Assembly: GCA_018366035.1 (NCBI GenBank) | Contig: JAGZIW010000011.1 | Coordinates: 1-64,000 of the forward strand | From: Butyricicoccus pullicaecorum | GTDB lineage: Bacteria; Bacillota; Clostridia; Oscillospirales; Butyricicoccaceae | Direction: 5' to 3' | Length of the DNA stretch: 64,000 nt | Part shown: piece after piece, positions 53,755 through 62,852 of the stretch | Position numbering within the stretch: the first letter of the stretch is position 1 | How the letters are laid out: each line of letters begins with the position of its first letter | Notes under the pieces: model-generated | Databases searched by the model: none | What the model was told of the DNA's origin: nothing | The model's input: the letters and a program-made list of their open reading frames with translations, nothing else | Program-made: the position numbers and the translations under genes

Positions 53755-53819
53755 CCTGTTAACAATTTCTATTGTCTGATTGCTCGTTCTGCAATCTTAA
53801 CAGGTTCATGCCAGACAAT
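53755..53819 (-). other. Interleaved inverted repeats, possible pseudoknot RNA
   Basis: CCTGTTAA (53755-53762) pairs with TTAACAGG (53797-53804), and ATTGTCTG (53771-53778) pairs with CAGACAAT (53812-53819); the two pairings cross. An inner hairpin GATTGC/GCAATC (53778-53783 with 53791-53796) sits between them. This order gives either a pseudoknot or two alternative folds in the RNA ahead of the chemoreceptor. Confidence 0.5.
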
Positions 53820-53885
53820 CCAGCATTTTTGCACAATTGAATCAAATAGCTGCTGCATTGCAGCAAGGGCTAGATATTTCGCCAT
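53769..53885 (-). CDS. Possible 38-residue ORF in the leader
   Basis: An ATG at 53885 opens a frame of 38 codons (begins MAKYLALAAMQQLFD, contains WIVWHEPVK, ends AIRQ). Its composition looks protein-like and the helix would be amphipathic, but I see no ribosome binding site, and the last third overlaps the inverted repeats. It may be a chance frame or a gene remnant. Confidence 0.2.
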   Translation of the reverse strand: MAKYLALAAMQQLFDSIVQKCWIVWHEPVKIAERAIRQ

Positions 53886-54283
53886 TGCGCTTACATCAAA
53901 TTCCAAAATATAAAGTCGATTGACTGCTTGCAGTGAAATATATAGCCACGTCTAATTGATTCACCATATTTCTTTTTCTGTGCAACCTAGCAAATCCGAA
54001 AAAGTGCAGACTTTCTTCTTCAACCTCTTTTAATCCTCTCATACGCTTTCATCTAAGACACTTTTTCTTACACGCAGCCTTATGTGAAACACACCTAAAA
54101 ATACAGATATATCGTGCATATCCCCCCAGTTATTTCGTTCTAAATCCAATTTGTTTCCGAAACATCACCGCTGTGATTCTCTTTGCCAAGCGGATAAGTG
54201 AAAATCCTAGCATATGATATTTCTTTTCATTTTTCCAGATACAGCGTTGAAAGTTTTCCTTGTTTTTTCGGCTTTGCTCTTTG

Positions 54284-54312
54284 ATTATACCATATTTTAC
54301 TATTTTTCGCAA
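54284..54312 (-). promoter_or_regulatory. Promoter upstream of the third chemoreceptor gene
   Basis: Minus strand: TTGCGA (54307-54312), 17-bp spacer, TATAAT (54284-54289). No other gene lies between it and the receptor. Confidence 0.6.
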
Positions 54313-54458
54313 AATTATGCAAGATTTAATCTTTTTCTCATCTACAAAGACAGCGATTTTTTCATTTCTCTTATCCTGTAAACTTCAGCAGAATACAAAA
54401 AAGCAGCAAACAAATCCACTTTCTCTATCGTAGCGGTATTGAAAAGACGGCTTCAAAA

Positions 54459-54494
54459 ATCAAAAGCATGTCCCATAGGACATGCTTTTGATTT
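54459..54494 (-). terminator. Terminator of the glycosyltransferase gene
   Basis: CAAAAGCATGTCC and GGACATGCTTTTG form a perfect 13-bp stem with a CATA loop. It isolates the glycosyltransferase from the receptor downstream. Confidence 0.8.
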
Positions 54495-54497
54495 CAA

Positions 54498-55748
54498 TTA
54501 TTTTTGTAGTTCCGTTAAACGAATACGGCAGGTATGCGGAATTGCTTTCCATTCGGTCTGTGGTTTCAACAGCATCGCTGCATTGATTGGAATCCAACTC
54601 ATAACAAAGAGCCAGTAGCCCAATACACCCTTTGCCATTGTAAGCAGAGGCTTTCGCTCCAATAAAATCACTGCCACAGCAAGCAGTACGGTTCCAACGA
54701 AAGAAATTGCAGCAGACAAAAGCGGTTGATACAAGATATCACTATATGGTGCAAGGTCGAAATGTATCTGTAAGACACATAAAAATCCGGATAATATCAC
54801 AGAAATAATATAAAATACCTGAAGAAGCGGTGCAAATAAAAACAATAACTGATCAAGCCGTGCATGTAGGTCATGCCGCCCGCGGCTTTTCTGCCGTAGT
54901 AACTGCGGGGCATAGACCCTGAGACACTGGTAAAGCCCCACAGTCCACCGGCATCTCTGATGCCACGACTGCATAAAGGTAAGCGGCTGCTCATCATAGG
55001 TCTTGGCATCTGGCACCCATGCGACCCGCTCGCCTGACAAGATACACTGCGTCGTGAATTCAATATCCTCTGTCATGGTTACTGTATTCCACCCATTATG
55101 CCGTCTGAGCCAATCCATAGATACCATAAATCCACTGCCATTTACAACCGCAGACAAGCCCACCTTTGCACGTGTGTGGCTAAACATTCGATTGACCATC
55201 CAATAATAGATGGAATAACAGGAGGAAATCATGGTGTCTGTCGGGTTCTTACTGTCTCGATACCCCTGCCCTGCGACAGCCCCCTCACACCATGCATTGT
55301 TCATTGCTGCCAAGAATCCAGCGTCAACGACATTATCTGCATCAAATACACAGACAGCATCATAACGATTTTGACGCATCAGTATGGCAATGATTTGTTT
55401 GAGGGCATCTCCCTTTGTGCGTACTGGTGCGGCACATTCCATGACAAGTGCGCCTGCACGATGCGCTTCTCCTGCTGTATCATCTGTGCAATTATTCGGA
55501 ATCACGATTACATCAAACTTATCCCGCGGATATGCTTGTCCTATCAGACTTTCCACCAAATTGCCAATCACAGCCTGCTCGTTCCGCGCCGCGACCAAAA
55601 CCGCAAAACGACAGCGCGGTTCGTGTGTTTTCCATTTTTCTGCCATACGCACTGCCTGCGGCAGATATAGTGCAAAGTACACAAGATATAATACCGATAT
55701 TGCACTCATCAAAAAAACAGCCGCCTTGAGCCACGGGATCACAAACAT
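54498..55748 (-). CDS. Membrane family 2 glycosyltransferase
   Basis: A 416-residue protein: an N-terminal helix (about residues 5-27), a GT2 domain with VLVAARNEQAVIGNLVESL, the metal motif FDADNVVD, TEDIEF and the processive-type motif QRCRW (near 275), then about three C-terminal helices. This layout resembles hyaluronan/cellulose-synthase-like transferases that make and extrude a polysaccharide or glycosylate a lipid. The ATG at 55748 follows AAGGAGGGG by seven bases; an in-frame start ten codons upstream is less likely. It stands alone, and its product is unknown. Confidence 0.85.
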   Translation of the reverse strand: MFVIPWLKAAVFLMSAISVLYLVYFALYLPQAVRMAEKWKTHEPRCRFAVLVAARNEQAVIGNLVESLIGQAYPRDKFDVIVIPNNCTDDTAGEAHRAGALVMECAAPVRTKGDALKQIIAILMRQNRYDAVCVFDADNVVDAGFLAAMNNAWCEGAVAGQGYRDSKNPTDTMISSCYSIYYWMVNRMFSHTRAKVGLSAVVNGSGFMVSMDWLRRHNGWNTVTMTEDIEFTTQCILSGERVAWVPDAKTYDEQPLTFMQSWHQRCRWTVGLYQCLRVYAPQLLRQKSRGRHDLHARLDQLLFLFAPLLQVFYIISVILSGFLCVLQIHFDLAPYSDILYQPLLSAAISFVGTVLLAVAVILLERKPLLTMAKGVLGYWLFVMSWIPINAAMLLKPQTEWKAIPHTCRIRLTELQK

Positions 55749-55978
55749 CAAAGACCCCTCCTTCTTTCTGAAATTCAAACTGTATTACTTGTATTAGTAC
55801 ACTTAAATTATCATACTCCGCTCCCCCTGTCAATGCCCTTAATCAAATCTTAAAAAAATCGTAATCAATTTGTAAGAAATATCTGTATTCCTGCTGTATT
55901 CCGTCCGCTTTTCCAGAGAACGTTCATTTTGTACCAGAATATCGTGCTGTAAATCCAGCGAATATTTACATTTGCGCC

Positions 55979-56007
55979 TTGTATAACGCCTGTGACTTTG
56001 TTACAAT
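55979..56007 (+). promoter_or_regulatory. Promoter of the cyclophilin gene
   Basis: TTGTAT (55979-55984), 17-bp spacer, TACAAT (56002-56007). Confidence 0.55.
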
Positions 56008-56067
56008 AAGGATACATGAAATTCATGCAAATACACGCAATCCAAAAGAATGGAGTGTTTTAATTCA

Positions 56068-56586
56068 ATGAAAAATCCAATCGTAACGATTGAAATGGAA
56101 TCCGGCTCAAAAATCGAGCTTGAGCTGTATCCAGAAATCGCGCCCAACACTGTGCGTAACTTTATCCATTTGGCACAGCAAGGCTTCTATAATGGTACCA
56201 TCTTCCACCGCGTCATTCCGGGATTTATGATTCAGGGCGGTGATCCGGAAGGCACTGGCATGGGCGGTCCAGATTACTGTATCCGTGGTGAATTCACCGC
56301 AAACGGTTTTCAAAATGATCTGATACACAGCCGTGGCGTCATTTCTATGGCACGCACTATGGATCCAGACTCTGCTGGCTCTCAGTTCTTTATCATGACC
56401 ACAGATTCTCCCCATCTCGATGGACAATATGCTGCCTTTGGTATGGTCACCTCTGGTATGGAAACCGCAGACGAAATCGTAAACACACCACGAGACTGGC
56501 ATGACCGTCCGCGTGCTGACCAGAAAATGGTTTCTGTCACCGTCGAAACCTTTGGCGAAACCTATGACGCACCCGAAACGATCTGA
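56068..56586 (+). CDS. Peptidyl-prolyl cis-trans isomerase, cyclophilin type
   Basis: A 172-residue cytoplasmic cyclophilin with FHRVIPGFMIQGGDPEGTG, the GEF segment and GVISMARTMDPDSAGSQFFI, including the catalytic arginine of FHR. It isomerises X-Pro bonds in protein folding. The ATG at 56068 begins the conserved part; an ATG six codons upstream has no better binding site. No signal peptide is seen. Confidence 0.93.
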   Translation: MKNPIVTIEMESGSKIELELYPEIAPNTVRNFIHLAQQGFYNGTIFHRVIPGFMIQGGDPEGTGMGGPDYCIRGEFTANGFQNDLIHSRGVISMARTMDPDSAGSQFFIMTTDSPHLDGQYAAFGMVTSGMETADEIVNTPRDWHDRPRADQKMVSVTVETFGETYDAPETI

Positions 56587-56620
56587 TCCTCATTCACTTT
56601 ATCTGATGGGAGGGAGCGCC

Positions 56621-57325
56621 ATGCGCTATTCCAACCGAACGTCCTTTATTCTTTCCACGCCCGGAACCATGGGACAGCCCCCATGCAGCTTGGAGTCTAT
56701 TATGGCAGGTCATTGTGCCGGCGCACATGGCTGTATCCTGCCTGTTGACACCACACAAGACGATATCACCATTATCTGCGAATCCAGCAGCTATCAGATA
56801 GCAGGCGAAACCTTATCTGTTCATGACAACAGCTTCGAAACACTTCGCGCTGCCTACCCCAAAATCGTTTCCTTTGGTCAGGCACTCGAACTGGTACGTT
56901 CCTATTCCGGAAAATTGGGTATTGAACTGCATCACCCGCTTACCGCCGCACAGGTACGCATTTCCCTCAAATATTCTGAATATCTGGAAAATGCGTATTT
57001 TTGTGGATTACAGCCACAACAGGCTGCTGCGCTCGCAGCACAATACCCCGATTTGCAGATCATGGTCGATTTGCCGCTGTCACCAGAGGACCCTGTCACC
57101 TTCGTGCGCGGTGCACAAAGACTTGGTTTATTTGGACTGCGCGCAACACCCGAGCTTCTGAGTGAAACACTATGTGCAGAAGCGCTGCGCTGCGGATTGT
57201 TCCTTGCCTCTACCGAGACTGACAATCCCGAGATTCTGCATTCTTTGGTCGCCCGCGGTGTCAATTTTATTGAAACCAGCCGCCCCGACCTCGCACTTTC
57301 CGGTCAGCCTGTCCAACCGGCATAA
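56621..57325 (+). CDS. Glycerophosphodiester phosphodiesterase-like protein, probably inactive
   Basis: A 234-residue protein with a GDPD-like TIM-barrel outline: SLESIMAGHCAGAHGCILPVD matches the usual region around GADGIELDV, TTQDD matches LTKDG, and LGIELHHP and GLFGLRATPELL fit later strands. The catalytic His-Arg of the first strand, the Glu-x-Asp pair and the second histidine (HD) are all replaced. It therefore looks like a degenerate or regulatory GDPD homologue. GGGAGGGA precedes the ATG. It follows the cyclophilin gene by 34 bp. Confidence 0.6.
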   Translation: MRYSNRTSFILSTPGTMGQPPCSLESIMAGHCAGAHGCILPVDTTQDDITIICESSSYQIAGETLSVHDNSFETLRAAYPKIVSFGQALELVRSYSGKLGIELHHPLTAAQVRISLKYSEYLENAYFCGLQPQQAAALAAQYPDLQIMVDLPLSPEDPVTFVRGAQRLGLFGLRATPELLSETLCAEALRCGLFLASTETDNPEILHSLVARGVNFIETSRPDLALSGQPVQPA

Positions 57326-57338
57326 CTGACCATTTTTT

Positions 57339-57361
57339 CTGGGGCCTTTGGCCCCTTTTTC
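57339..57361 (+). terminator. Terminator behind the GDPD-like gene
   Basis: GGGGCC-TTT-GGCCCC hairpin followed by five T residues, between the GDPD-like and ABC-F genes. Confidence 0.7.
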
Positions 57362-57390
57362 TTTCATCATTTCTTTGGAGGGAATGTTCT

Positions 57391-59274
57391 TTGGCTGACA
57401 TTACCATACAAAATTTAACAAAATATTACGGAGACCGGCTCATTCTGTCAAACATCAGCTTTGATATTCAGTCGGGAGAAAAGGTGGCAATCCTTGGTCC
57501 AAACGGTGCGGGGAAAACCACACTGCTAAATATCATTGCAGGGCGTCTTGCCTACGATGACGGGCATGTCTCTATTGGTGCCAACCGCACGGTTGGTGTC
57601 ATCGATCAGATACCACATTACGATACCTCTGCCACGGTTGACGATGTCCTGCATACTGCCTTTGCCAATGTGCAGACAGTGCGCGCCGAAATGGACGCAC
57701 TTGCAGTGCAGATGGCAGAACACCCAGACGATACTCTTTTGCTGCACCGTTATGGCACGTTACAGCAAAAATTAGATGCGCTGGGCGGATATGACCATGA
57801 TTTTGAAGTAGACAAAGTATGCAATGGTCTGGATATCCCAGCAGCACAGCGGACGCAACCGTTTTCACAACTGTCTGGCGGAGAGAAAACAAGGGTCAAT
57901 CTTGCGCGTATCATTCTGGAGCAAACTGATATCCTGCTGCTTGATGAGCCAACCAACCATCTGGACTTAGATGCAGTTCGCTGGCTGGGTGATTATCTCG
58001 AATCCTATACAGGCACTGTTGTCACCGTTTCACACGATCGCTATTTTCTGGATCAGTGCTGTGACCGGATCATTGAAATTCAAGACACCATTTGTGACTT
58101 TTATGCGGGTTCCTATTCCTTCTATGCAGAAGAAAAGGAGCGCCGCTATGCACAGCGGCTTGCTGAGCATGAAAACCAAATGGCTGAGCGCAAGCGGCTG
58201 GAAGCGACTGCACGCAAAATGCATGAGCATGGTACAGAAAAGCTTGCAAAGCGTGCAGCATCTATCGAAAAGCGCATTGCACGCATGAAAGTAACAGATC
58301 GCCCCAAAAAGCAGGGCAATCTCTCCGTATCCTTTGGCGATCCCAACTATGAAACAGAAGAAGTACTCAAGGTTCGTGGTATTACAAAAAGTTTTGATAA
58401 CCGAATAATATTACAAGATGTAACCTTCAACATTCGAAACGGAGAGCGCGTTGCCATTCTTGGTGACAATGGCGCGGGAAAAACGACTCTCCTTCGTATT
58501 CTTTTGGGTGAAGAAACCGCAGACAGTGGCGTGATCAAAAAGGGGCAGGGCTTACGCCCCGCCTATCTTCCGCAGCAGGTGCATTTTGCAAATGAGGGGC
58601 GTAATCTCATTGACACCCTGATATATGATAAAAATGTGACCATGCAGACTGCGCGCAACCGTTTGGGCGCTTTCCGCTTTTCCGGTGAGGATCAGCTCAA
58701 AACCGTGCGTATGCTTTCCGGCGGTGAAAAAAGCCGTTTGAGACTTTGTGAACTGATGTATGATCCGCTCAATATGCTGATATTGGACGAGCCAACTAAC
58801 CATTTAGATCTTATGAGCCGTGAATGGATCGAAGAAGCGGTTGAGGCCTTTACCGGAACACTGCTGTTTGTCAGCCATGACCGCTACTTTGTTTCCCGCT
58901 TTGCGACCCGTATTATCTATCTGGAAAATGGTACATATACAGATTTTACGGGTGATTATGAGGCTTTCCTAAGCTATCGTGAACGCCAAAAGGCGGCAAG
59001 CGTTGTCCCCAAAGCAGAAAACACACCTGCTCCAGCGAAGCCAGAAAAGGCAAAACCCAAGGGCGGTACCAAGAATATTGCAAAAAAAGTTGCGGTTTTA
59101 GAGCGTGAAATTGCCCAGCTGGAGGAGCGCATCACGGCACTGGATACCGAAATGGCCGCCTGCGGTGCAGATGCCGGACGTCTCATGGAGCTTATGCACA
59201 CACGCGAACAAACAGAATCCGATTTGATCGATAAAATGGCACAATGGGAGACATTGGCAGAACAAATCGAGTAA
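57391..59274 (+). CDS. ABC-F family ATPase
   Basis: A 627-residue soluble protein with two ABC modules: Walker A GPNGAGKTT (near 38) and GDNGAGKTT (near 363), signatures QLSGGEKTRV and MLSGGEKSRL, and Walker B LLDEPTNHLD and LILDEPTNHLD. A charged linker of about 80 residues joins them, and a C-terminal coiled coil (about 550-627) follows. ABC-F proteins act on ribosomes, either as translation factors or antibiotic-resistance proteins; the coiled-coil tail is like Uup/YdiF. The start is TTG with GGAGGG eight bases upstream. Confidence 0.92.
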   Translation: MADITIQNLTKYYGDRLILSNISFDIQSGEKVAILGPNGAGKTTLLNIIAGRLAYDDGHVSIGANRTVGVIDQIPHYDTSATVDDVLHTAFANVQTVRAEMDALAVQMAEHPDDTLLLHRYGTLQQKLDALGGYDHDFEVDKVCNGLDIPAAQRTQPFSQLSGGEKTRVNLARIILEQTDILLLDEPTNHLDLDAVRWLGDYLESYTGTVVTVSHDRYFLDQCCDRIIEIQDTICDFYAGSYSFYAEEKERRYAQRLAEHENQMAERKRLEATARKMHEHGTEKLAKRAASIEKRIARMKVTDRPKKQGNLSVSFGDPNYETEEVLKVRGITKSFDNRIILQDVTFNIRNGERVAILGDNGAGKTTLLRILLGEETADSGVIKKGQGLRPAYLPQQVHFANEGRNLIDTLIYDKNVTMQTARNRLGAFRFSGEDQLKTVRMLSGGEKSRLRLCELMYDPLNMLILDEPTNHLDLMSREWIEEAVEAFTGTLLFVSHDRYFVSRFATRIIYLENGTYTDFTGDYEAFLSYRERQKAASVVPKAENTPAPAKPEKAKPKGGTKNIAKKVAVLEREIAQLEERITALDTEMAACGADAGRLMELMHTREQTESDLIDKMAQWETLAEQIE

Positions 59275-59328
59275 TGTGCTTTTTATAAAGCGCACATACG
59301 CTCTGCCATTCCCTCAAGAGGACTTATT

Positions 59329-60087
59329 ATGTTTGCAAAATGGAAATTTTGGCTGATTTTGGCGTTTATATTTTTCATTCCGGGGATATTCTTTTTACCC
59401 TTTTCCCCTGTTCGTTTTGGCGGGTTCTTTTTAGGTGCTTTGGGATTCTGCTGTGTGATGGAAGCGTTTTTTGTCGCAAAGGAAAGCGTATCCCCCACTG
59501 CACATAAGATTGCGCAAACGGGACGTATCCTGTTTTCCCTATTCTGTGTGTCTTTTATTGGTATTCAAGCCCTGATTATCGCAGGGCAAACCTCTGACCC
59601 TGAAGCAGAGGACGCACAATATGTACTGGTATTGGGCGCACATATTTTACAGACCCGTCCCTCTGATGCATTGATTGAGCGCTGCAAAACTGCCGCAGAC
59701 TATTTGAGTACGCACCCCAACGCAACTGCAATCCTATGCGGCGGACAAGGCACCAATGAGCCTATGCCGGAATCCCATATGATGCGAAAGTATATGATTG
59801 AAACCTTAAATGTAGATCCCGATCGTTTGCTTGTGGAGGATACCTCCCGCAATACCATTCAAAATATACGAAACGCAAAAAAGCTTTATAATCTTCAGGA
59901 TTATCGCTGCGCTGTTCTTTCCAGTGATTTCCATCTTGCACGTGCAAGACGGCTCATGGAACAGGCTGGGCTGGAACCTTATGGTATCTCCGCACCTATG
60001 CCCGATGTACCGCTGATCGAAGCAGCTTCTCATATGCGGGAATACTGTTCTACACTGGGACTTTTATTAACAGGCAGATATTTTTAA
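59329..60087 (+). CDS. YdcF family (DUF218) membrane protein
   Basis: A 252-residue protein with three N-terminal hydrophobic helices (about residues 5-22, 27-45 and 62-85) and a C-terminal DUF218 domain: YVLVLGAHILQTRPSDAL, ILCGGQGTNEPMPES, LLVEDTSRNTIQNI and SSDFHLARARRL. Relatives such as SanA and ElyC affect cell-envelope integrity; the reaction is unknown. It lies 18 bp upstream of prfA. Confidence 0.87.
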   Translation: MFAKWKFWLILAFIFFIPGIFFLPFSPVRFGGFFLGALGFCCVMEAFFVAKESVSPTAHKIAQTGRILFSLFCVSFIGIQALIIAGQTSDPEAEDAQYVLVLGAHILQTRPSDALIERCKTAADYLSTHPNATAILCGGQGTNEPMPESHMMRKYMIETLNVDPDRLLVEDTSRNTIQNIRNAKKLYNLQDYRCAVLSSDFHLARARRLMEQAGLEPYGISAPMPDVPLIEAASHMREYCSTLGLLLTGRYF

Positions 60088-60105
60088 TACAGAATGAGGT
60101 AAACT

Positions 60106-61176
60106 ATGCTTGATAAATTGAGTGCATTGATCGCTCGCTTTGATGAGGTAGAGGCGCGCCTATCCGCACCCGATCTCTATGATGATCCGACGGCGGCGGC
60201 AAAGCTGCTCAAGGAGCAGCGCCGGCTGGCGCCAATCGTTGAGGTCATACGTGCCCGTGAGCAGGCGCTTGCGACCATCGCCGATGCGCAGGAGCTCATG
60301 CGTGAAGATCCCGAAATGCGCGACTTTGCGCAGGAAGAAATGAATGATGCACAATCACGTGCAGAACAGCTTGAGCAGGATCTGAAAATCCTGCTGCTCC
60401 CCCGTGATCCCAATGATGACAAAAATATTATCGTGGAAATCCGTGGCGGGGCGGGCGGAGAGGAATCTGCACTCTTTGCGCACTCGCTGCATCGTATGTA
60501 TACGATGTATGCAGAAAAACATGGCTGGACCACTGAGATCCTGTCCATCAACGAAACCGAACTCGGCGGCTGCAAGGAGGTTGTCTTTCAGATTGCAGGC
60601 GATGGCGTATATTCCCGCCTGAAATTTGAATCAGGTGTACATCGTGTGCAGCGTGTCCCCGAAACCGAAAGCCAAGGTCGTATCCACACCTCAACCGTTA
60701 CGGTTGCCGTCTTGCCCGAAGCAGAGGAGGTAGACTTTGAAATCAACCCAGCCGATTTGAAAATCGATACCTTCCGTGCGTCCGGTGCAGGTGGACAGCA
60801 CATCAATAAAACCGAATCTGCCATTCGGATTACCCATCTGCCCACTGGAACAGTCGTAGAATGTCAGGACGAGCGCAGCCAGCACAAAAATCGTGATAAG
60901 GCCATGCGCGTTCTTCGTACACGCCTCTACGAGGCAGAGTGCGAAAAGCAAAACGCCGCAATCGCCGCCGAACGGCGCGCACAGGTGGGAACCGGAGACC
61001 GCTCCGAGCGGATTCGCACCTATAACTTCCCCGAAAATCGCGTATCTGACCATCGAATCAAGCTGACAATCTATAAACTTTCTCAATTTTTAGATGGTGA
61101 TATGGACGAAGTGCTCGACGCACTCATCACCGCGGATACTGCACAAAAGCTTCAGGCGCAGAACGATACCGTTTGA
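60106..61176 (+). CDS. prfA: Peptide chain release factor 1
   Basis: A 356-residue factor that ends translation at UAA and UAG. It carries the universal GGQ motif (residues 229-231, in SGAGGQHINK), the helix IRGGAGGEESALFA, and the RF1-type ESQGRIHTSTVTVAV segment; full length fits RF1, not RF2. The usual partner gene prmC is not adjacent. Confidence 0.96.
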   Translation: MLDKLSALIARFDEVEARLSAPDLYDDPTAAAKLLKEQRRLAPIVEVIRAREQALATIADAQELMREDPEMRDFAQEEMNDAQSRAEQLEQDLKILLLPRDPNDDKNIIVEIRGGAGGEESALFAHSLHRMYTMYAEKHGWTTEILSINETELGGCKEVVFQIAGDGVYSRLKFESGVHRVQRVPETESQGRIHTSTVTVAVLPEAEEVDFEINPADLKIDTFRASGAGGQHINKTESAIRITHLPTGTVVECQDERSQHKNRDKAMRVLRTRLYEAECEKQNAAIAAERRAQVGTGDRSERIRTYNFPENRVSDHRIKLTIYKLSQFLDGDMDEVLDALITADTAQKLQAQNDTV

Positions 61177-61222
61177 TTGCATTTTGTATTATTTTATTTT
61201 TTCATAACAGGAAGTGTATCCT

Positions 61223-62245
61223 ATGAAAACTTTGCTTTTGCAGCCGGAGGCTGATGGTGCGATTGCACAGGCCGGTGCGTTGCTGGCTTCTGGTCAAGTT
61301 GTGGGCATACCCACCGAAACCGTATATGGATTGGGTGCCAATGCACTTGATGGTACAGCAGTACAAAAAATCTTTGCTGCCAAAGGGCGCCCTTCGGACA
61401 ACCCGCTCATCGTCCACATTGCAGACCTTGACCAGATTTATTCTTTGACCACAGAGGTGCCTGATGCCGCCATACGGCTGGCTGAGGCATATTGGCCCGG
61501 TCCTATGACCATCATTCTCCCCAAAGCAAGCTGTATTCCAAACGAAGTATCTGCCGGACTGGATACCGTAGGGATTCGATTGCCCTCTCATCCCATCGCA
61601 CGGGCAGTGATCCGTGCAGCCGGTGTTCCCATCGCTGCACCCTCTGCGAATTTGTCGGGTCGTCCCTCTACCACTACGGCTGCGCATGTGATGGAGGATA
61701 TGAACGGAAAAATCGCGGCAATTGTAGATGGTGGTTCCTGTGCGGTCGGTGTAGAATCGACTGTAATCTCTTTGTCCGGAGAAAGACCGCGTCTGCTGCG
61801 TCCGGGAGGCATCTCTCTGGAACAGCTGGAGGCAGTCCTTGGCACTGTCGAGGTTGATCGTGCGATTGTCCAGCAAATCGGAGAAGATGTCCGTGTATCT
61901 GCGCCCGGCATGAAGTACCGGCATTATGCGCCACATGCGCCGGTAACTGTTGTATGCGGTGACCCAGAACACGGCGCTGAATATATTGCGGCACACCTGA
62001 CTGATACCTGTGGTATTATCTGCTTTGATGAATTTGCCCCGCGTTTTTCCTCTCACATCGTGCAGACTATTGGACGCTCTGATGACTATGCCGCGCAGGC
62101 ACATGCAATCTTTGATGCCCTGCGCACCTTTGATCATACGGAGGTTTCCTCCATCTGGGCACAATGTCCAGATGACAGTGGGATCGGTCTTGCAGTTGCC
62201 AACCGGCTCAAAAAAGCAGCAGGTTTCCATGTGATTGAGGTGTAA
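61223..62245 (+). CDS. L-threonylcarbamoyladenylate synthase (Sua5/TsaC)
   Basis: A 340-residue long-form Sua5 enzyme that makes threonylcarbamoyl-AMP for t6A37 of tRNA. It has IPTETVYGLGANA, KGRPSDNPLIVHI, WPGPMTIIL and PSANLSGRPST in the YrdC domain (about residues 1-205), then the C-terminal Sua5 domain with APGMKYRHYAPHAPV. The ATG at 61223 follows AGGAAG; a GTG three codons upstream is too close to that site. coaE begins one base after its stop. Confidence 0.94.
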   Translation: MKTLLLQPEADGAIAQAGALLASGQVVGIPTETVYGLGANALDGTAVQKIFAAKGRPSDNPLIVHIADLDQIYSLTTEVPDAAIRLAEAYWPGPMTIILPKASCIPNEVSAGLDTVGIRLPSHPIARAVIRAAGVPIAAPSANLSGRPSTTTAAHVMEDMNGKIAAIVDGGSCAVGVESTVISLSGERPRLLRPGGISLEQLEAVLGTVEVDRAIVQQIGEDVRVSAPGMKYRHYAPHAPVTVVCGDPEHGAEYIAAHLTDTCGIICFDEFAPRFSSHIVQTIGRSDDYAAQAHAIFDALRTFDHTEVSSIWAQCPDDSGIGLAVANRLKKAAGFHVIEV

Positions 62246-62246
62246 T

Positions 62247-62837
62247 ATGAAAATTTATGGACTCACTGGCAGTTCTGGTGCCGGAAAAAGTACAGCAGCT
62301 GCATATTTTCTGCCCTATCACTTTGGCTGCGTTGATGCAGATGCAGTCTATCGGAGGATCTGTGTATCCGGCAGTGCCCTGCTCGGTGAATTGCAGGCAG
62401 CATTTGGGGATATCCTGAATACAGATGGTTCCCTCAATCGTCCCGCACTTGCCAGCATTGTATTTTCTGATGCAGACAAGCTCAAAGTATTGAATACCAT
62501 CACCTGTTCCCACATCTGGGCAGAAAGCCAAAACGAATTTGACCGGCTGGAACAGCGCGGCATCACACAGGCTTTGTTTGATGCTCCCACCCTATTTCAG
62601 GTTGGTCTGAATGTTCATTGTCATGCTGTGATTGGCGTCATTGCGCCAAGGGAAGTGCGCATTGCACGAATCATGACACGAGACGGGCTGACTGCACAAG
62701 CGGCAGCGGCACGAATCGATGCACAGCCTGACAGTGATTTTTACCGCAGGCATTGCGACTTCATATTGGAAAATCATGGTGATAACCAAGCACTTGCAGC
62801 ACAAGTTCACACGCTGTGCCAAACATTACAAGTATAA
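62247..62837 (+). CDS. coaE: Dephospho-CoA kinase
   Basis: A 196-residue P-loop kinase with GSSGAGKS (residues 8-15), a conserved FGCVDADAVYRRI segment, and a lid region with RIMTRDGLTAQAAAARI. It phosphorylates dephospho-CoA, the last step of CoA synthesis. GAGGTG inside the end of the Sua5 gene serves as its binding site. The sequence is somewhat divergent, so an uncharacterised CoaE-like kinase is possible. Confidence 0.82.
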   Translation: MKIYGLTGSSGAGKSTAAAYFLPYHFGCVDADAVYRRICVSGSALLGELQAAFGDILNTDGSLNRPALASIVFSDADKLKVLNTITCSHIWAESQNEFDRLEQRGITQALFDAPTLFQVGLNVHCHAVIGVIAPREVRIARIMTRDGLTAQAAAARIDAQPDSDFYRRHCDFILENHGDNQALAAQVHTLCQTLQV

Positions 62838-62852
62838 AAAGGAGCGTATTTT

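Larger units (their letters stand above)
53633..54306 (-). other. Long leader region of the third chemoreceptor gene
   Basis: This stretch has no convincing protein gene of normal size. Read leftward it runs from a promoter (54284-54312) to the receptor gene. It contains two interleaved 8-bp inverted repeats and an inner hairpin at 53755-53819, and one possible 38-residue ORF. I could not match it to c-di-GMP riboswitch consensus motifs. Confidence 0.5.

Noticed and set aside
53633..54306. A c-di-GMP riboswitch upstream of the chemoreceptor
   Set aside because: I looked for the class I and class II conserved motifs and did not find them; only the crossing inverted repeats are supported.
54130..54312. 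A 60-codon minus-strand frame
   Set aside because: Its first codons overlap the -35 and -10 boxes of a promoter on the same strand, and it has no ribosome binding site.
61202..62230. A 342-codon minus-strand frame
   Set aside because: It is fully antisense to the Sua5 gene, whose motifs are unmistakable; its length comes from codon bias on the other strand.
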